Shown here one piece after another: positions 46,451 to 58,422 of a DNA stretch of 64,000 bases (position 1 is its first letter; each line of letters begins with the position of its first letter). Where the stretch lies: positions 34,977,439-35,041,438 of the forward strand of contig CM068322.1 of the NCBI GenBank assembly GCA_034766995.1, read 5' to 3'. The notes beneath the pieces were generated by a model. The model saw only the letters and a list, made by a program, of their open reading frames with translations. It had not been told where the DNA came from and did not search any database. The translations under genes and the position numbers were made by a program. This stretch comes from Acanthacorydalis orientalis. Taxonomy: Eukaryota > Arthropoda > Insecta > Megaloptera > Corydalidae.

Positions 46451-46869
46451 AAATTAAAGTTAATGGCCATCTTTTTACATTAATCATTTTTGAATCTTAC
46501 CGACCTCCTTCAGAAAAAAATGAGAGCTCGATGATTGTTCTGATCAGATAAATTCGTGTAGACATTACTGAATGCTTACCTGTAACAAAAAAATAATTGT
46601 TAATCGGTTATACATAAATTTATTTAATAATAATATTTTAAAAAATATAAAAAAATGTCTGATTAAAAAATAAATCGCTGTTTGAAGAATAATTTTAATT
46701 TCAAGTTGTTTCACCTACTTGGATTTTAAGTTATGTTTACATCGCCTATGTATTCTTTCTTTTTCTTCCACTACAGGATTTCAAGTCTGTATTCAACTGA
46801 AGACATTGAAAGACGAAACCGCTAGTGGAAGGAAAAGAAAAAAAATAGCGAACTAAAGGACAAGAATTA

Positions 46870-46985
46870 TAATTTACTGAACAGTTTCGAACAGAAGAGG
46901 TTTTATGGATTGTGAACTGAGTTATAATCAAAACTGATTATCACTTGAGTGCATTTCGATAGAAACACCATAATTCTCAAACAAT
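46870..46985 (+). repeat. Family B fragment, inner arm and centre
   Basis: ataatcaaaactgattatca then cttgagtgcatttcgataga then aacaccataattctcaaac. Confidence 0.4.
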
Positions 46986-47040
46986 TATGGATTTTTCTGA
47001 AACTTGTATCCTGGGAATGACAACATCGTTATTTAATGTG

Positions 47041-47238
47041 TTAGCTGTGTCGCCCTATTTTCAAACTGTGTACCTACATTGCGTCACAAAAACGAACGGA
47101 TGACGTGTATACTCGTCAAACATAGAGTGTATGCAGCTGCTGTAAAATTGAATTAAATTGTTACGAAATGGCGTTTGATTTTTTTGAAAAATTAATATTT
47201 TCATAATCGTGACGAGTATATTCGTCATACGCAGCTAA
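47041..47238. mobile_element. piggyBac-like terminal-repeat element
   Basis: Ends read TTAGCTGTGT and, reverse-complemented, TTAGCTGCGT. Two near-palindromes lie inside, TGACGTGTATACTCGTCA (47101-47118) and TGACGAGTATATTCGTCA (47211-47228), the same motif found twice at the start of the piggyBac-like element at 36.9 kb. No coding capacity. TTAG in place of TTAA may be mutation of the target. Confidence 0.5.
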
Positions 47239-47399
47239 CAGGTCAAATATGAACAAGCAACGATTAATAATTGAACTGGTCAAACGTTTCTGAACAGAAA
47301 AAATAATATCAATACTGAGGAATATAAGTCGTGTAATATAATTAACATTTACAAGTTTTTCTTGCGGTACGCGTTATGGAATCAACTGACGAACACATT

Positions 47400-48250
47400 A
47401 GCGACCAATTTCGCGGGAGACGAGAAACAAAACAAACCGAACGGGACACTCCCGACGTTAATTGAATCTGAAACATTCCTCCGATTCAGTGTTGCCGAAA
47501 CGCCGTCATCGTGATCGAAAACATTCGGCCACGTCGCATGTGATTCGCTCTCCAGCGTCAGGCCAAGAACCCAGGCAGCAGCGGGCGAGCGACCAGGCAA
47601 ACGGGCCGAACTATAGAGAAACCAAGTTAGGCAGACATCCGGCTCAAGGTCCCATACATTATGCTTGATATATACGCATTCAGTATTCACAAATATAATA
47701 CAATAAAGTTCCAGAATAGCCGCAAACACAACTGACACACACACACATAGTGAATATATATACTTGTTTGTGTGTGTGCGTGAGAGTGAGAGAATGCATG
47801 TATATCGAAGGACTCGACACGGGACACGCACTCGCACACGGACGCATGCAAACACCGACGATAAACAAGGAAACATAGAACAATAGATGCGTAGACGCGG
47901 GGACGAGCGAAAGGGGAGGACAAATAAAATACACCTCTTTTTTATGAACGTCAATTTCATTCCGCCGACGTTTTTTTTCCAGTCCGAAACACATACGACA
48001 AAACAATTCGCGATAAACAATAAAGGTGTATTATTTAATTTATTATCTCGCTTTCGAACGCTCGGCCGTGTCTGATAGAACGAAACAGAACGATCATCGC
48101 GCGCGTGCAACGCACACGCGCGCACGCCTGTTTGTGTATTTTATTATTTTCAATATTTTCGGTTTAAATATCAATTTTACACGCATCCGAGATAGAATTC
48201 ACGTCTGCGTTGTGCGCGGACGTCCCGCGTTACAAACCTCGATTAAAATT
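47400..48250. other. GC-richer island with (CA)n and (GA)n tracts
   Basis: A CpG-rich block with (AC)n at 47733-47748 and gtgtgtgtgcgtgagagtga near 47770. A minus-strand frame stays open for 247 codons (48125 down to 47382), but it includes Thr/His repeats encoded by the microsatellites and no recognisable domain, and parallel frames of 108 and 78 codons overlap it, so I do not call a gene. Possible promoter or exon-rich surroundings. Confidence 0.3.
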
Positions 48251-48568
48251 TCTCTCTGGATACACACATTATTCGATTGGACTCTTGTTCTCGCTGAAAA
48301 TCAGTTTCGATCCATACATCTTCGTGCATAGATCGATTCTAGATCATAATTGTTCGGAATGCAACGTTGAGTTCATCTCTGCTGCTACCGGTTTCGACTT
48401 ACATCATCTTTAGGTACATTTTTAATAATTACTGATCAACTGACTGGAGATTCTGAAAGTCAGAACCAGTCAAGTTGTAACTTTCAACGGCTGGTAAGGA
48501 CTTTCCGAATCTTCGGACAGATTTGGAAATTAACTAAACATGGTAAAAGTGGAAAGAAATCGATCAGT

Positions 48569-48570
<2 letters not shown>

Positions 48571-48629
<59 letters not shown>
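48571..48629. repeat. (TA)n microsatellite, 59 bp
   Basis: Pure TA dinucleotides, followed by a purine-rich run. Confidence 0.97.
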
Positions 48630-48632
<3 letters not shown>

Positions 48633-48639
48633 AAGTGGA

Positions 48640-49344
48640 AGGAAAAAGAAACAAACTCAATGTGGCATTCAGGATTCACGCAGAATAATTAAGACCCAGA
48701 ATCTACCTATGCATGATTATCTGATGAATATTCGTACTCCAGTTTCGATGGATACGCATTCATCTCATACATAAATCGATTTTAGATCATAATTCATCTA
48801 CACGAATCTTGAACGCTACATTTCATTACATCAAGACCGATTGTAGACGGAAAGAGCTAGGACATGTCTTTCAATGTTCGCCTAGTATAACAGAAACTTC
48901 GGCACAAAAATAACTTAAACTGGTATAAAATTTAAGTCTAAATACGTTGATTCTCAAACTTTTACACGTTCTGAATTGTCTCGATTTTTTCTTATCATAA
49001 AATAAATATTATTATAAAAATGTTTTTTTTTTAAAAAAAGAAAATACTTTCAAAAATTAATCCAAACTTAAACGTCTATTTGACATCTTGCTGCGTGAGA
49101 TCACAATACGGAAGAGAAAATAATCAAACACAATTAAAGAAGCCAATTGTCTAAAATCTATTTCAAGATAGTGCACAGTACAAGATGGTAGGAATTAATA
49201 AAAGAGAACAGAAATTCAAATGAACCAGAAGGAAGAAAATCAGCAAGGAGGCAAAGCATCAAAGGGGTCACATAGATATAAAAACATTTAACTGTATTTC
49301 AATTATAGTTAGATCAAACAATAAAAGTATACAAAAAGTGTATT

Positions 49345-49382
<38 letters not shown>

Positions 49383-49905
49383 TACATACAAATAATTATC
49401 TACCACAGATACATTTTATTTAAAGTTACTATCACTGTTTTTCCTCCTTTATCGCACAGATAAGAAGTCTTCCCGGAGAATAGTGGTTTCATTGTGGTTT
49501 TATAGCTGTTGTGTTTACATCGCAGTTCTGATATTATTTGTATATGTACATATACACACACATTATATATATATATATAACAATCTTGTCACATTAGTAT
49601 AATTCTGATATAATTTTATAACATGTCTTAAAAACGATAAAACTTACAGAAATGTATAGGGAGGCCTGTTGAAAAATGTGATAAAAAAATAGATAAACTG
49701 TAGATACGTATCAGTTAGCTAAACATATCTGATATTCTATGTATCTATTTCGTAAATAGATGGGCTCGTTGGCTTACACGAACGTAAAAGTATTGATTCT
49801 TGTTTATTAACACGTCCGTTCTCGGTTCTTCGATTTTCATATCGTTCGAAAGTCCACGCATTCGTGTAAACGAAAAAAGAACGTTCACAATTGCACCTTC
49901 AACAG
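48640..49905. other. AT-rich spacer, no element recognised
   Basis: Contains a T10A7 junction at 49023-49039 and two short TA tracts (49348-49380, 49563-49580). A repeated phrase gatcgattctagatcataat (48331-48350) and aatcgattttagatcataat (48775-48794) hints at a diverged duplication. Confidence 0.4.
49348..49380. repeat. (TA)n microsatellite, 33 bp
   Basis: TA then ATACATATATACATAC. Confidence 0.95.
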
Positions 49906-49909
49906 GTCA

Positions 49910-50370
49910 TACATCTTCATAAGTGAATTATTTTTTCATACAATAAATCGTATAGATTTTTTTTCGGATGGAGATATAAACGGATGATTTAATTATTTTC
50001 GATTGTTGCTCATCGGTATTTCTATAGCGATGGGGCATCATGCTCAGAACGTTCAGTACTCAATCGCTGATACGAATTGGTTTCAAAGTGAGAAACAGAT
50101 GTACACAAATTACTATACAAATGAATAAAGGGACAACGAAGTTAGAAGCTAACGAGCACAAAAGAACCTGACGTGCTGATACCACTAACAGTATTGCATT
50201 TTGAGCGAGCTGGAAGATTTTTCTGTATTTTGAAGCTCTGTGAAAGCTTTGAGAAAGCACTGACGATGCGGTCTACACATAAGCAATAATCAAATCGTTT
50301 TTGATTTACAGAACATTCTCTACTGAAAAGAGAATCCATCCGTGAATGGGAATTTAGTCAGTGTCGAAAA
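49910..50370. repeat. Family B arms flanking ~170 bp of other sequence
   Basis: Left arm: cttcataagtgaattatttt, acaataaatcgtatagattt, atttaattattttcgattgt, tgctcatcggtatttctata, gcgatggggcatcatgctc. Right arm: gatgcggtctacacataagc, aataatcaaatcgtttttga, agagaatccatccgtgaatg, ggaatttagtcagtgtcg. The ~170 bp between (50075-50245) are GC-richer and unlike either arm. A minus frame of 66 codons crosses it, with no ATG that I trust. Confidence 0.6.
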
Positions 50371-50788
50371 TTTACTGTAAAGTCATATATTTTCTGTGTA
50401 GTTTGCAAGAAATGGGAATTCGTTTGTAAAAGAAATGCGGACCACAGTGCCAATAAGTCTGTAATTAGCTAGTTCTTCTAGGCCAATCTGTTTCATTGGC
50501 ACGAAATTCAGTAGACTTAGTGACGGTTGTTTAGGATTTAAGGACACGCCGTCTACTTAGTTGATCACCGCCCAAGAAAATTATGGAGTTCTGTACTACA
50601 GTAAACTGAAATTACAGAAAATGTGACAACAGCCCAGGACTCTATGAAATATGATAAAATGTAAAAAAAACCTAATTAGAATGGTAAATCATATAGAAAA
50701 GGTTTCAAAAATCGCTGCTTTATTTTATGACTCAATGAATAAATCTAACATAAAAATTAATCGACGAATAACGACCAAGTCTTACAGA

Positions 50789-50804
50789 TTTTTTTTAAAA
50801 AAAA
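50789..50804. repeat. T8A8 palindromic homopolymer junction
   Basis: Perfect; a second one follows at 50875-50890, 86 bp later. Confidence 0.9.
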
Positions 50805-50874
50805 TGCGGATTTAGACAGAACAAAGTATAATAACAGCTCACTCTTTCAATTTAATCAAAATGCATAGAAGTAC

Positions 50875-50890
50875 TTTTTTTTAAAAAAAA
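50875..50890. repeat. T8A8 palindromic homopolymer junction
   Basis: Perfect 16-bp self-complementary tract, second of a close pair. Confidence 0.9.
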
Positions 50891-50999
50891 TACAACAAAG
50901 AATTTCTATATATTTTTTCTTTCACTAACGCTCTGATCATGTTTTTTATTTTTTTTACTCGTGTCATTTTTATTTATATTTCTTTACAGTCATTCTAAC

Positions 51000-51001
<2 letters not shown>

Positions 51002-51063
<62 letters not shown>
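51002..51063. repeat. (TA)n microsatellite, 62 bp
   Basis: Pure TA dinucleotides. Confidence 0.97.
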
Positions 51064-51066
<3 letters not shown>

Positions 51067-51478
51067 GAAGTATGTATTATGTACATATAAATATAATGAA
51101 AAGGATGATGTAAACTCTTTAATATTCATCATCAGTAGGTGTACGGATCCGTACATAAATTAAATTTTGATATAAAAAAAGAGCGTGACCAAACAATACC
51201 CTAATCAAATTAGTCAAAAACGTCTATCGGCCGTACCGAAAGAGAACGACGACGCGAGACGCACAGAACGTAGGGAGAAGAAAAAAAAAGTATTTGAAAA
51301 AAGAAACACCTATCGGAACGATAAATTATGTCCAATAATTCACCCACCCACCTTGACTCATCATTAACGAAAGCGTACAAGAATAAATACATATTGATAT
51401 AAAAAAAGGTCGGATAACGCCGTATCATTCACCAGCACTCGTGTACGTATGTACGTACACACACACACGATCCATAGA

Positions 51479-51511
51479 GCATCATCATCATCATCGTCGT
51501 CCTCGTCGTCA
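51479..51511. repeat. (CAT)n/(CGT)n trinucleotide repeat
   Basis: catcatcatcatcgtcgtcc followed by tcgtcgtc. Confidence 0.9.
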
Positions 51512-51669
51512 ATGGATCAGTTGTTCTTTTGTCGTGAGTGTCGACAAGTGACGGTAGCTGGAAGTCAAGAAGCTGATTGAACACTCTTGGCAAGACAAAT
51601 GATTCTAGTGAATACATCGGACGGTCCATTGGCCACACCTTTCTTCAGTACACAAATGAGATTAAAAAA

Positions 51670-51671
<2 letters not shown>

Positions 51672-51725
<54 letters not shown>

Positions 51726-51728
51726 GTA
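51672..51728. repeat. (TA)n followed by (TATG)n microsatellite
   Basis: 42 bp of TA then four tatg/gtat units. Confidence 0.96.
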
Positions 51729-52571
51729 GATTATGAGATTATTCATCTATTAATAGTGATAGGTAGCTTTTGTTGTTGATGTTATTGGATGCATGTCCAA
51801 TGTCATAGCTTTTGATCCATTACTCTGATGAAAAATAATTACGGAGATGAGAATCTGGTTGCTTTATTATAAACCAGTTATGTATATGGGTACATAAATA
51901 TATATCTTCTGTGTGTACAAAAAATATATCGACCTCTTCGTAAAAAAAAGAACAACAATGCGTGTACATACATTATCTGTCGAGCTTTATTATACGTGCA
52001 CGAAACCGAATCGGTAATTAATATGAATTTAAGTGTTTCATCGGTACAGTTCATGCCTAAAACGTGTACGAATATTCTGTTCGGGCGATCGTCGTCCAAC
52101 ATTGCAATCCAATAAGTAACAATCATCTGATTTGGTCACACGAAAATGTCATAGTTATAGAACATAAATTCACATTCACTAATCGACCACGTTCCACATA
52201 ACACAAAAATGTTTCTTATACATTAATTGTCAAGTGTACAAATTGATTTGGTGCCTTTTTAATAGAAAACTAATGTCTGTCAAAATATCTCTCATTATTT
52301 TGTATAACTGTGTACCGTCTGTCGAGTAATTGACGAATTCCCTGTCAAAGAAAAGATGGGCAGCTTTGAGACGATGAAGTCTTCGGACCTGTTCTACTGT
52401 TTTAGCATTTTTTGCATGTTTTATCTGTCACGGCACCTTTCCCTAAATATGAACAAATCGAGCCCCCAACGTCGAAAGCATTCTTTTCAGCTGGAATTCG
52501 AAAAGTATGCAGGTGCTTTTCGGACGCCGTCGTGTTCACTACGGTTTTGTGAGGTTATGCTAACTGGTTAG

Positions 52572-52573
<2 letters not shown>

Positions 52574-52657
<84 letters not shown>
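52574..52657. repeat. (TA)n-(GT)n-(TA)n microsatellite
   Basis: 49 bp of TA, 18 bp of GT and 17 bp of TA, forming the left edge of the insert in the MITE. Confidence 0.97.
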
Positions 52658-52870
52658 AAATAAATAAATACAATAAAAATAAATTTTATTGATAATAAAA
52701 TATCATACAGGGCCAGTGTGTGGCCGGTTTGTTACATGTGTGTGATGCAGTGCCCTTACCGTTACCGGTAGTTATCCGCTTTTAATAATTGTGGATGGTG
52801 TGCTGTGTTTTGGAAATTTTTATTGTTGTCCATGCGTGTATTTACCGGAAAAATTTTTCAAAAAACCGGG

Positions 52871-52873
<3 letters not shown>
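52658..52873. other. Unique sequence caught between two TA tracts inside a MITE
   Basis: About 215 bp with ccagtgtgtggccggtttgt and ccttaccgttaccggtagtt are unlike Family A, B or the surrounding spacer. The stretch aaccggggag at the end and gccggtt at the start are not inverted copies. No frame of interest. Origin unknown. Confidence 0.5.

Positions 52874-52903
<30 letters not shown>
52874..52903. repeat. (TA)n microsatellite, 30 bp
   Basis: Right edge of the insert in the MITE. Confidence 0.95.
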
Positions 52904-52905
<2 letters not shown>

Positions 52906-53181
52906 GCTTTTAAATGTTAAGGTTGGCACTTCAAAATCCCAAACTGACAGAAAAATATTGTAATTAGAAACAGAGTTATGGCTGATTCAGTCTAAGAGCA
53001 CTGAATTAATTTTTACACCTAATAATTATTATCCAGTTCTGTTTATCTTACAAGGACGGAAGAAAATACCGTAAATAAATCCACTTTCACAATTCACAAA
53101 ACTATAAACATTTTTCTGACCATTGCTGGCCGTAGGACGATCACATGTTCAATTTTAATTAATTCAATATTAAAAATTCGG

Positions 53182-53409
53182 TCATCTACACCTTTTTGCG
53201 AATGACATCCAGGTTTTTTGAAATTTTTCCTGGATTTGAGTACGAAAGCGCGATAGTCTACTAAGCCATAAGCCGATATTAAATTTAATGAGACGACTCA
53301 GGCTGTTGTCGGGGCCCCAGACGCCCCTAGGAACGGCTACATATAGGCAGATGTATGTCAGATATATAAGCACACTCGGTCCATCTAAAATTCGTGCAAA
53401 AAAAATCAA
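53182..53409 (-). other. Open frame of unknown origin, GC-rich core
   Basis: Read on the minus strand the frame gives VAVPRGVWGPDNSLSRLI then KFNIGLWLSRLSRFRTQIQE then KFQKTWMSFAKRC. It has no ATG at the start, and stops at about 53182-53184. The core (53300-53345) is clearly GC-richer than its surroundings, so it may be a fragment of a transposon protein or an exon. I do not recognise it. Confidence 0.2.
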
Positions 53410-53524
53410 TAAACAAACTGATAAAATAATCGATTATTAATGTGTGTATCCCAATAATTTAAGGAAGAATATTATACATTGAAAATGTTTAGAATGATAC
53501 CAATGTGAACAAACAACTAATAGT

Positions 53525-53730
53525 TCATTGTTATGACTAATTTCTCTTTCAGAAATTACTCTTTCACCCACCTCGCAAACCATTAACATTCCTTGCGATA
53601 AAAAAATGTTAAATAACTGTTTGTTAATCGGTGAGTCATCGAAATGTGTACAAAACAAAAATCAAAAGTGATCAATAATTATTGAACACTTGATCAGATG
53701 TGTGTGTGTGAATAATTCATTAATGTCAGG
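53525..53730. repeat. Family B foldback element, compact
   Basis: Left: tctctttcagaaattactct, cacccacctcgcaaaccatt, atgttaaataactgtttgtt; centre gtcatcgaaatgtgtacaaa; right: aaaaatcaaaagtgatcaat, aattattgaacacttgatca. Confidence 0.6.
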
Positions 53731-54259
53731 TCTATTAACTTAATTGTTTCATTCTTTCACAGTTTTAAAGTGAATATTTTTTTCAAAAAAAATAAACAAA
53801 ACCTTACAGATTAGAGGTGTGTGTGAAGAATTCATTAATGTCAGAGTTATTTATTCCAATTATTTCATTGTTTCACGATTTAAACTGAATATTTTTTTGA
53901 AAAAAATAAAACCTCGCAGATTAATTTTACAATAACTATTTAAATCATAATTCATGCTCCATTGACTGGATCTGTGACATTTTCTCTACATTATATTTGA
54001 AGAAATACACAAGATGTTTGTTTATCGATGTAAGTTCGAACTGTAAACCTCTCCGCGTGTAAACGCCATTCCTCCTCGCCGTGTAAAACAGCGTTCGAAG
54101 TGGAATGTATTGTAATATAAAGACGGACACTGTGTGCAGATATGCAATTAAATCGAGCACACCGCACGCTTCTCCCTCGCCTGTATCGAATGCATTTTGA
54201 ATAAGTGCTCGCAATCGAAGCATGTAACAATAAATAAAACGCGTCGTGTGAATCAAACG

Positions 54260-54640
54260 TGGAATTCCAAAACGAAACAAACGGTCGACCTGACGGAACG
54301 TATTTGTTACAAGCGGACATCATTATCGTCGCCGTAGCACGGATGCTGCAGCCCGGTGCATATCATCACTTTTTCTTCGACGTTGCCGATGCACGCCCGA
54401 CTATACCGACACGGCCTCCACAATTAAGTTCTCTTAATCCACCACATCGGACATTTCCCATACGGACGGTGATGCCACGCTGCACGACTGAACCGAGATC
54501 GTCCACCACGGACGCAGCAGCGGAGCACAACACAGCACAAGTTGAATAACGATTAATATACGGACTTTTTTTTCCCTCCACCGGCTTGCCGCTCCAACGG
54601 GTTTCGGTCTCTTCTCTCTCCGCTGAAATTATCTCACGGT
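54260..54640. other. GC-rich island
   Basis: CpG-rich and repeat-free, with frames open on both strands (96 codons plus, 94 codons minus) that lack recognisable domains. It contains an inverted ttaagttctcttaa (54424-54437). Promoter or untranslated exon is possible. Confidence 0.3.
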
Positions 54641-55544
54641 CTTCAATCAATTCTTAATAATCAATAACGTTAATTAAAGTTTAATTGGACTCCACGTGTA
54701 CGTGGAAATCTTTGGTGGTCTATTAGTTATTCTTCGTGCGGTCGTCTCGGTTCTCCGTTTTCTTTTTTTTTCCTCCGATCCCCTCACCGATTCCTGTACG
54801 ATAAATCGCGTGTTTTCGATGCTCACTTATCGGCCGAATCGCTGTAATTAGTTTGCTTTTTAAATGCCGGTAATTAATCATGTAATCCGTGGTTGTTATT
54901 CTCGAATACTTTTTTTTCTTTTGATTGGAAATGTTGCAAACTTTCATTTTAGTTTCGGTGCGCGGAACGGTCAGTACGGACAAACACACGTCGAACAAAT
55001 ACAGTGTGTATTTTTGAAACAAGTTTCGGATTCGTGTCGGTGTATGTAAATATTAAATATTAAGTCGTCGGACGCAGAAATGTCGAGTCGGCTGATGCGC
55101 ACTGACTGCACACAATGTACGTTCACTGTTTGAGAAACGCACGCGGTGCTGATTTTTCGTGGCAGTTCGTCGAATTGAAATGTATTAAATCTCGTGTTTG
55201 TGTCTCGATTCGAGTCTTCTTCTGAATTATTTTTAAAGTAGAAGAAATCAGACCGCTAATCGCACGATTTTTTTCTAAATTTACAACTCGGAAATAATCA
55301 AAAGAATCGAATAAATTCGTTTGAACGGACTTAATATTCTCAGTTCTGTATTTAAATTATTCAAGGATTATCCAGCACAGGAGACATTTAATCGAAGAAT
55401 AACAACTCTTCTGTAAAAATAATGATCTGTTTTTTAAAAAAAATGAGTTTGAAAACTATGAAAAACTGATTAGATGAACGATCAGTATTTGTTTGTGATT
55501 GGAATGAATTTTTTGAACCATTTTTAGAACTAACTGAATTCACT

Positions 55545-55845
55545 TTCAGAAATTAATTCTTCCCTCGTACCACAAACCATAAAACTTTTTACAACCAAAA
55601 ACTGTACAATAATCGATTATCGATAACTTTTAATTGCTGTCTATATGAATTTTGATGGAAATGCCACCATCTTCGAAGACCTCAAGTACATACATATCTT
55701 TTATCATTCTAAAGATGATGGTTTTGGCTTCGAAATACTCATAAGTAACAAATCAACTACTGAACATTTTCGATTGAAAAAAATGTGTAAGGTTTATGAG
55801 CGAGGGAAGAATTAGTTTGTGGAAACATGTTTAGTTACAATTCCA
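55545..55845. repeat. Family B foldback element, best full-length copy
   Basis: Left arm from the outer end: attcactttcagaaattaat, cctcgtaccacaaaccataa, actgtacaataatcgattat, aattgctgtctatatgaatt, ttgatggaaatgccaccatc. Right arm, inverted: gatgatggttttggcttcga, aacaaatcaactactgaaca, tgtgtaaggtttatgagcga, gaattagtttgtggaaacat and gtttagttacaattccagaa. The outer ends of the arms (agaactaactgaattcactt on the left; agttctggaattgtaactaa as the reverse complement on the right) show that the inverted repeat extends to the tips. Non-coding. Confidence 0.75.
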
Positions 55846-55859
55846 GAACTGTTTCAAGA

Positions 55860-55975
55860 ATTAAACACAATCAAGAATTAAAAACGATCAATAATCAATT
55901 ATTGAACATATTTGATCAGAAAAACAATTATGATTTTGTGGACTGAGTGGAGAATTCATTTATTCATTTTTTACT
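55860..55975 (-). repeat. Family B right arm, solo
   Basis: aaaaacgatcaataatcaat, tattgaacatatttgatcag, gattttgtggactgagtgga, gaattcattt in order. It follows the full-length copy by about 15 bp. Confidence 0.65.
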
Positions 55976-56718
55976 TTTACTATTTATGAAACTATTCATT
56001 TATGTTTGTTATTTCACGAGTATTTTCATGAATTATATTCTCATTTATTCATAATATCACCGTTATTTTCTTCACGGTTCATTGTTCTTTTCTGAACTGT
56101 AAATTTTCTTCTATGACAGTTCCAAGATTTCAATCATTTAAGTAATTAACTCGTTACATTTGAACAGACTTTTTTCGATATCAATTTACTTTCAATTGAA
56201 CACGACAGGAATTTAATAATATAATATTTTTTTCAATGTACGAATCTAAACACGGATACAACAAATGCACATATATTCTCTCGTACATCTCTTCCGCGGT
56301 GTCATTTTTTTAAATTCGAAGGCATACGATGATGGCGCATGCAGGCATCACAGTCATCCGTTATCTAACCTCATCTCATGCCAATAACTTGTCATATAAG
56401 TCCGATCTCGCGACAAAAAAAGAACCTGTCCTCTTCTTACTGTTGCTCGTGAACCAATAAAAATGTATATTACACTGTCTTGTTCTCCATTACTGAATAA
56501 TTGTCCATACACATCCCACATATATATATATATATATTTCCACTCTACCGACTACTTAATATATTTCATCACAGTGTTTCCAATCGGCACTTGTACTTGT
56601 GATTTTTTGCATTTAAAAGTTGTATTATTCTCATATTAAATCGTAGACATTAAAGGGCTTAGGAAACCTTAGAAATTGTTTAATTAAAATATTTTTCCAG
56701 ACCGTTAATTAAATTTAC

Positions 56719-56720
56719 TT

Positions 56721-56768
<48 letters not shown>
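56719..56768. repeat. (TC)n followed by (TA)n microsatellite
   Basis: 24 bp of TC then 25 bp of TA. Confidence 0.96.
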
Positions 56769-57019
56769 CAATTCTTGTATGTGTGTACGAATGATGCCTT
56801 TCAAGTTCTTAAAAACTAAATTTTAATTAAATTATTTTTAATATTTCAATAGTTAATATTTTTATTAAATTAGTTTACTGCGCTTCGCACAATCAATTAA
56901 TTGAATGAAACCGGAATAAAAATACTCATGCTGTTATTCAAACTACACTTCCAACTTCACAATTTAATTTTTTTATTAAAACATATTTGTGAAAAAAAAG
57001 TATTAAACAGAGGTGTTAT

Positions 57020-57350
57020 TCTTTTCTCGCACATGTATATTGCTGTTTAATCTCGCAGACCACAGAGAAATTTATCTGATCCAGAAATGTTCAATAATTG
57101 ATGATTAATTATTTTCATTGTTGTCTGTAAGAATTTCGACGACGAACCATTGTCCTCCGAGGATAGGAAAAAGTTTTTTTCTTTTTAGATTTTTCTGTAC
57201 ACTGAAACACTCTAAATGACGGCGTTATCGTCGAAATGCACATTAAAAGAATCGAATCAGTAGTGATCGACGAACAATCACTGAAGATTTCGATATAGAA
57301 AAATGTTGTACGGTTTGCGAGTCGAGTGGAAGATCGACCTGACACGTTTC
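57020..57350. repeat. Family B foldback element, full length
   Basis: Left: tctcgcagaccacagagaaa, atctgatccagaaatgttca, ataattgatgattaattatt, tcattgttgtctgtaagaat, ttcgacgacgaaccattgtc. Right, inverted: gacggcgttatcgtcgaaat, gcacattaaaagaatcgaat, gatcgacgaacaatcactga, tgtacggtttgcgagtcgag. The middle (57165-57215) holds gattttttctgtac-type sequence seen after the centre in other copies. Confidence 0.7.
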
Positions 57351-58422
57351 CGATTATTCAACATCGGGTTTCGTTCATGGGATCCGAGAGTGTTGCCGGT
57401 ACATAAAAGATAATGAAAAATAACGTAACGCTGCCAAACCAGATTTAAGCTCATAAAACGTTGATTAACAGCCGAGTCGATTACTTACTTGTCTACAACC
57501 GTTTCGGTCGAGCCTGAATCCCGACCACATTTTACATAAACCGACACTCGGTACGTTTCTTCAGGCAGGTGCACGCGATTTATTATAATGAATTGTAATG
57601 TCTTTCATTAAGAAAACGATTGCATCAAACGCTAAACGAGTTCCAGAGCGTTGACAAATCGACTTAACAGAACCGGCTCGATATGAATTCTGATCAGACG
57701 TTTGTTCGTGAACACCGTGTATAATGTCCGCACGGATAAATATATACCACAGTGGCTCGATGACACCGTAGTAGATATAGTAGATATCAAGACAATATGC
57801 GTCACGCCTCTGTACTCCGTCCACAAAATGGAACGTGCGCCGGCCGTATCACAGTCTGGGGGAACGTAATCTCATTAATTCAAAGCGCCTCTCGGGCTAT
57901 TTTCGGATATGTCACTTTTGCATACTGGGTCTTAAGTGTATTCACCTTTTTATTGTGGATTTCGGTGTCGGTCGACTTGAATCGTTTTGTTTTATTTCAC
58001 TTGAAAGACGACTAAATGCAATCGGTTTCTGTTATCAGACGATCGGTATGAATCTCGGATCGTCGAACCAACAACTCTCTTTATTTGTTATTTTTTTATG
58101 CGCAACACATTTCCAGTTAATAGAATCATCAATCCGGTTACAGCTGTAACTTATCTCTAATTGTAAAGAAAGTGAATGTACAAAATATTCTCGCTTTCCA
58201 GTCACATAACCGAACATATCACTCACGATATCAAGAAAAAAAAATCATCTTACTTTATTATTTGTCCAATAATAAAATACTAACAAAGCATTTTTATAAT
58301 TTGAATAACACTGGTAATTATTCTATAATAACTGTTATTCGCGCTTTAGTTAAATTCATTAAATGTGAGATTCTTGTTTAAATGGTACTAGTTTTAAATC
58401 TCACAAAACAATGAACTATTTA

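Larger units (their letters stand above)
52230..53022 (+). mobile_element. Family A MITE with a TA-bounded insert
   Basis: Left end TCAAGTGTACAAATTGATTT then ggtgcc; right end, reverse-complemented, TTAGGTGTAAAAATTAATTC with TA after it (53023-53024). The family sequence stops after gctaactggttagcc (52573) and resumes with ggcttttaaatgttaaggtt (52906), so about 330 bp have been inserted. The insert starts and ends with TA tracts. Confidence 0.8.

Noticed and set aside
47382..48125. Minus-strand open frame of 247 codons, the longest of the window
   Set aside because: Low stop density follows from high local GC. The frame crosses CA/GA microsatellites as repeats, has no recognisable domain and is overlapped by other open frames on both strands.
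53182..53409. Host gene on the minus strand
   Set aside because: No ATG start, no splice signals at the edges and no recognisable protein similarity; kept only as an unknown open frame.
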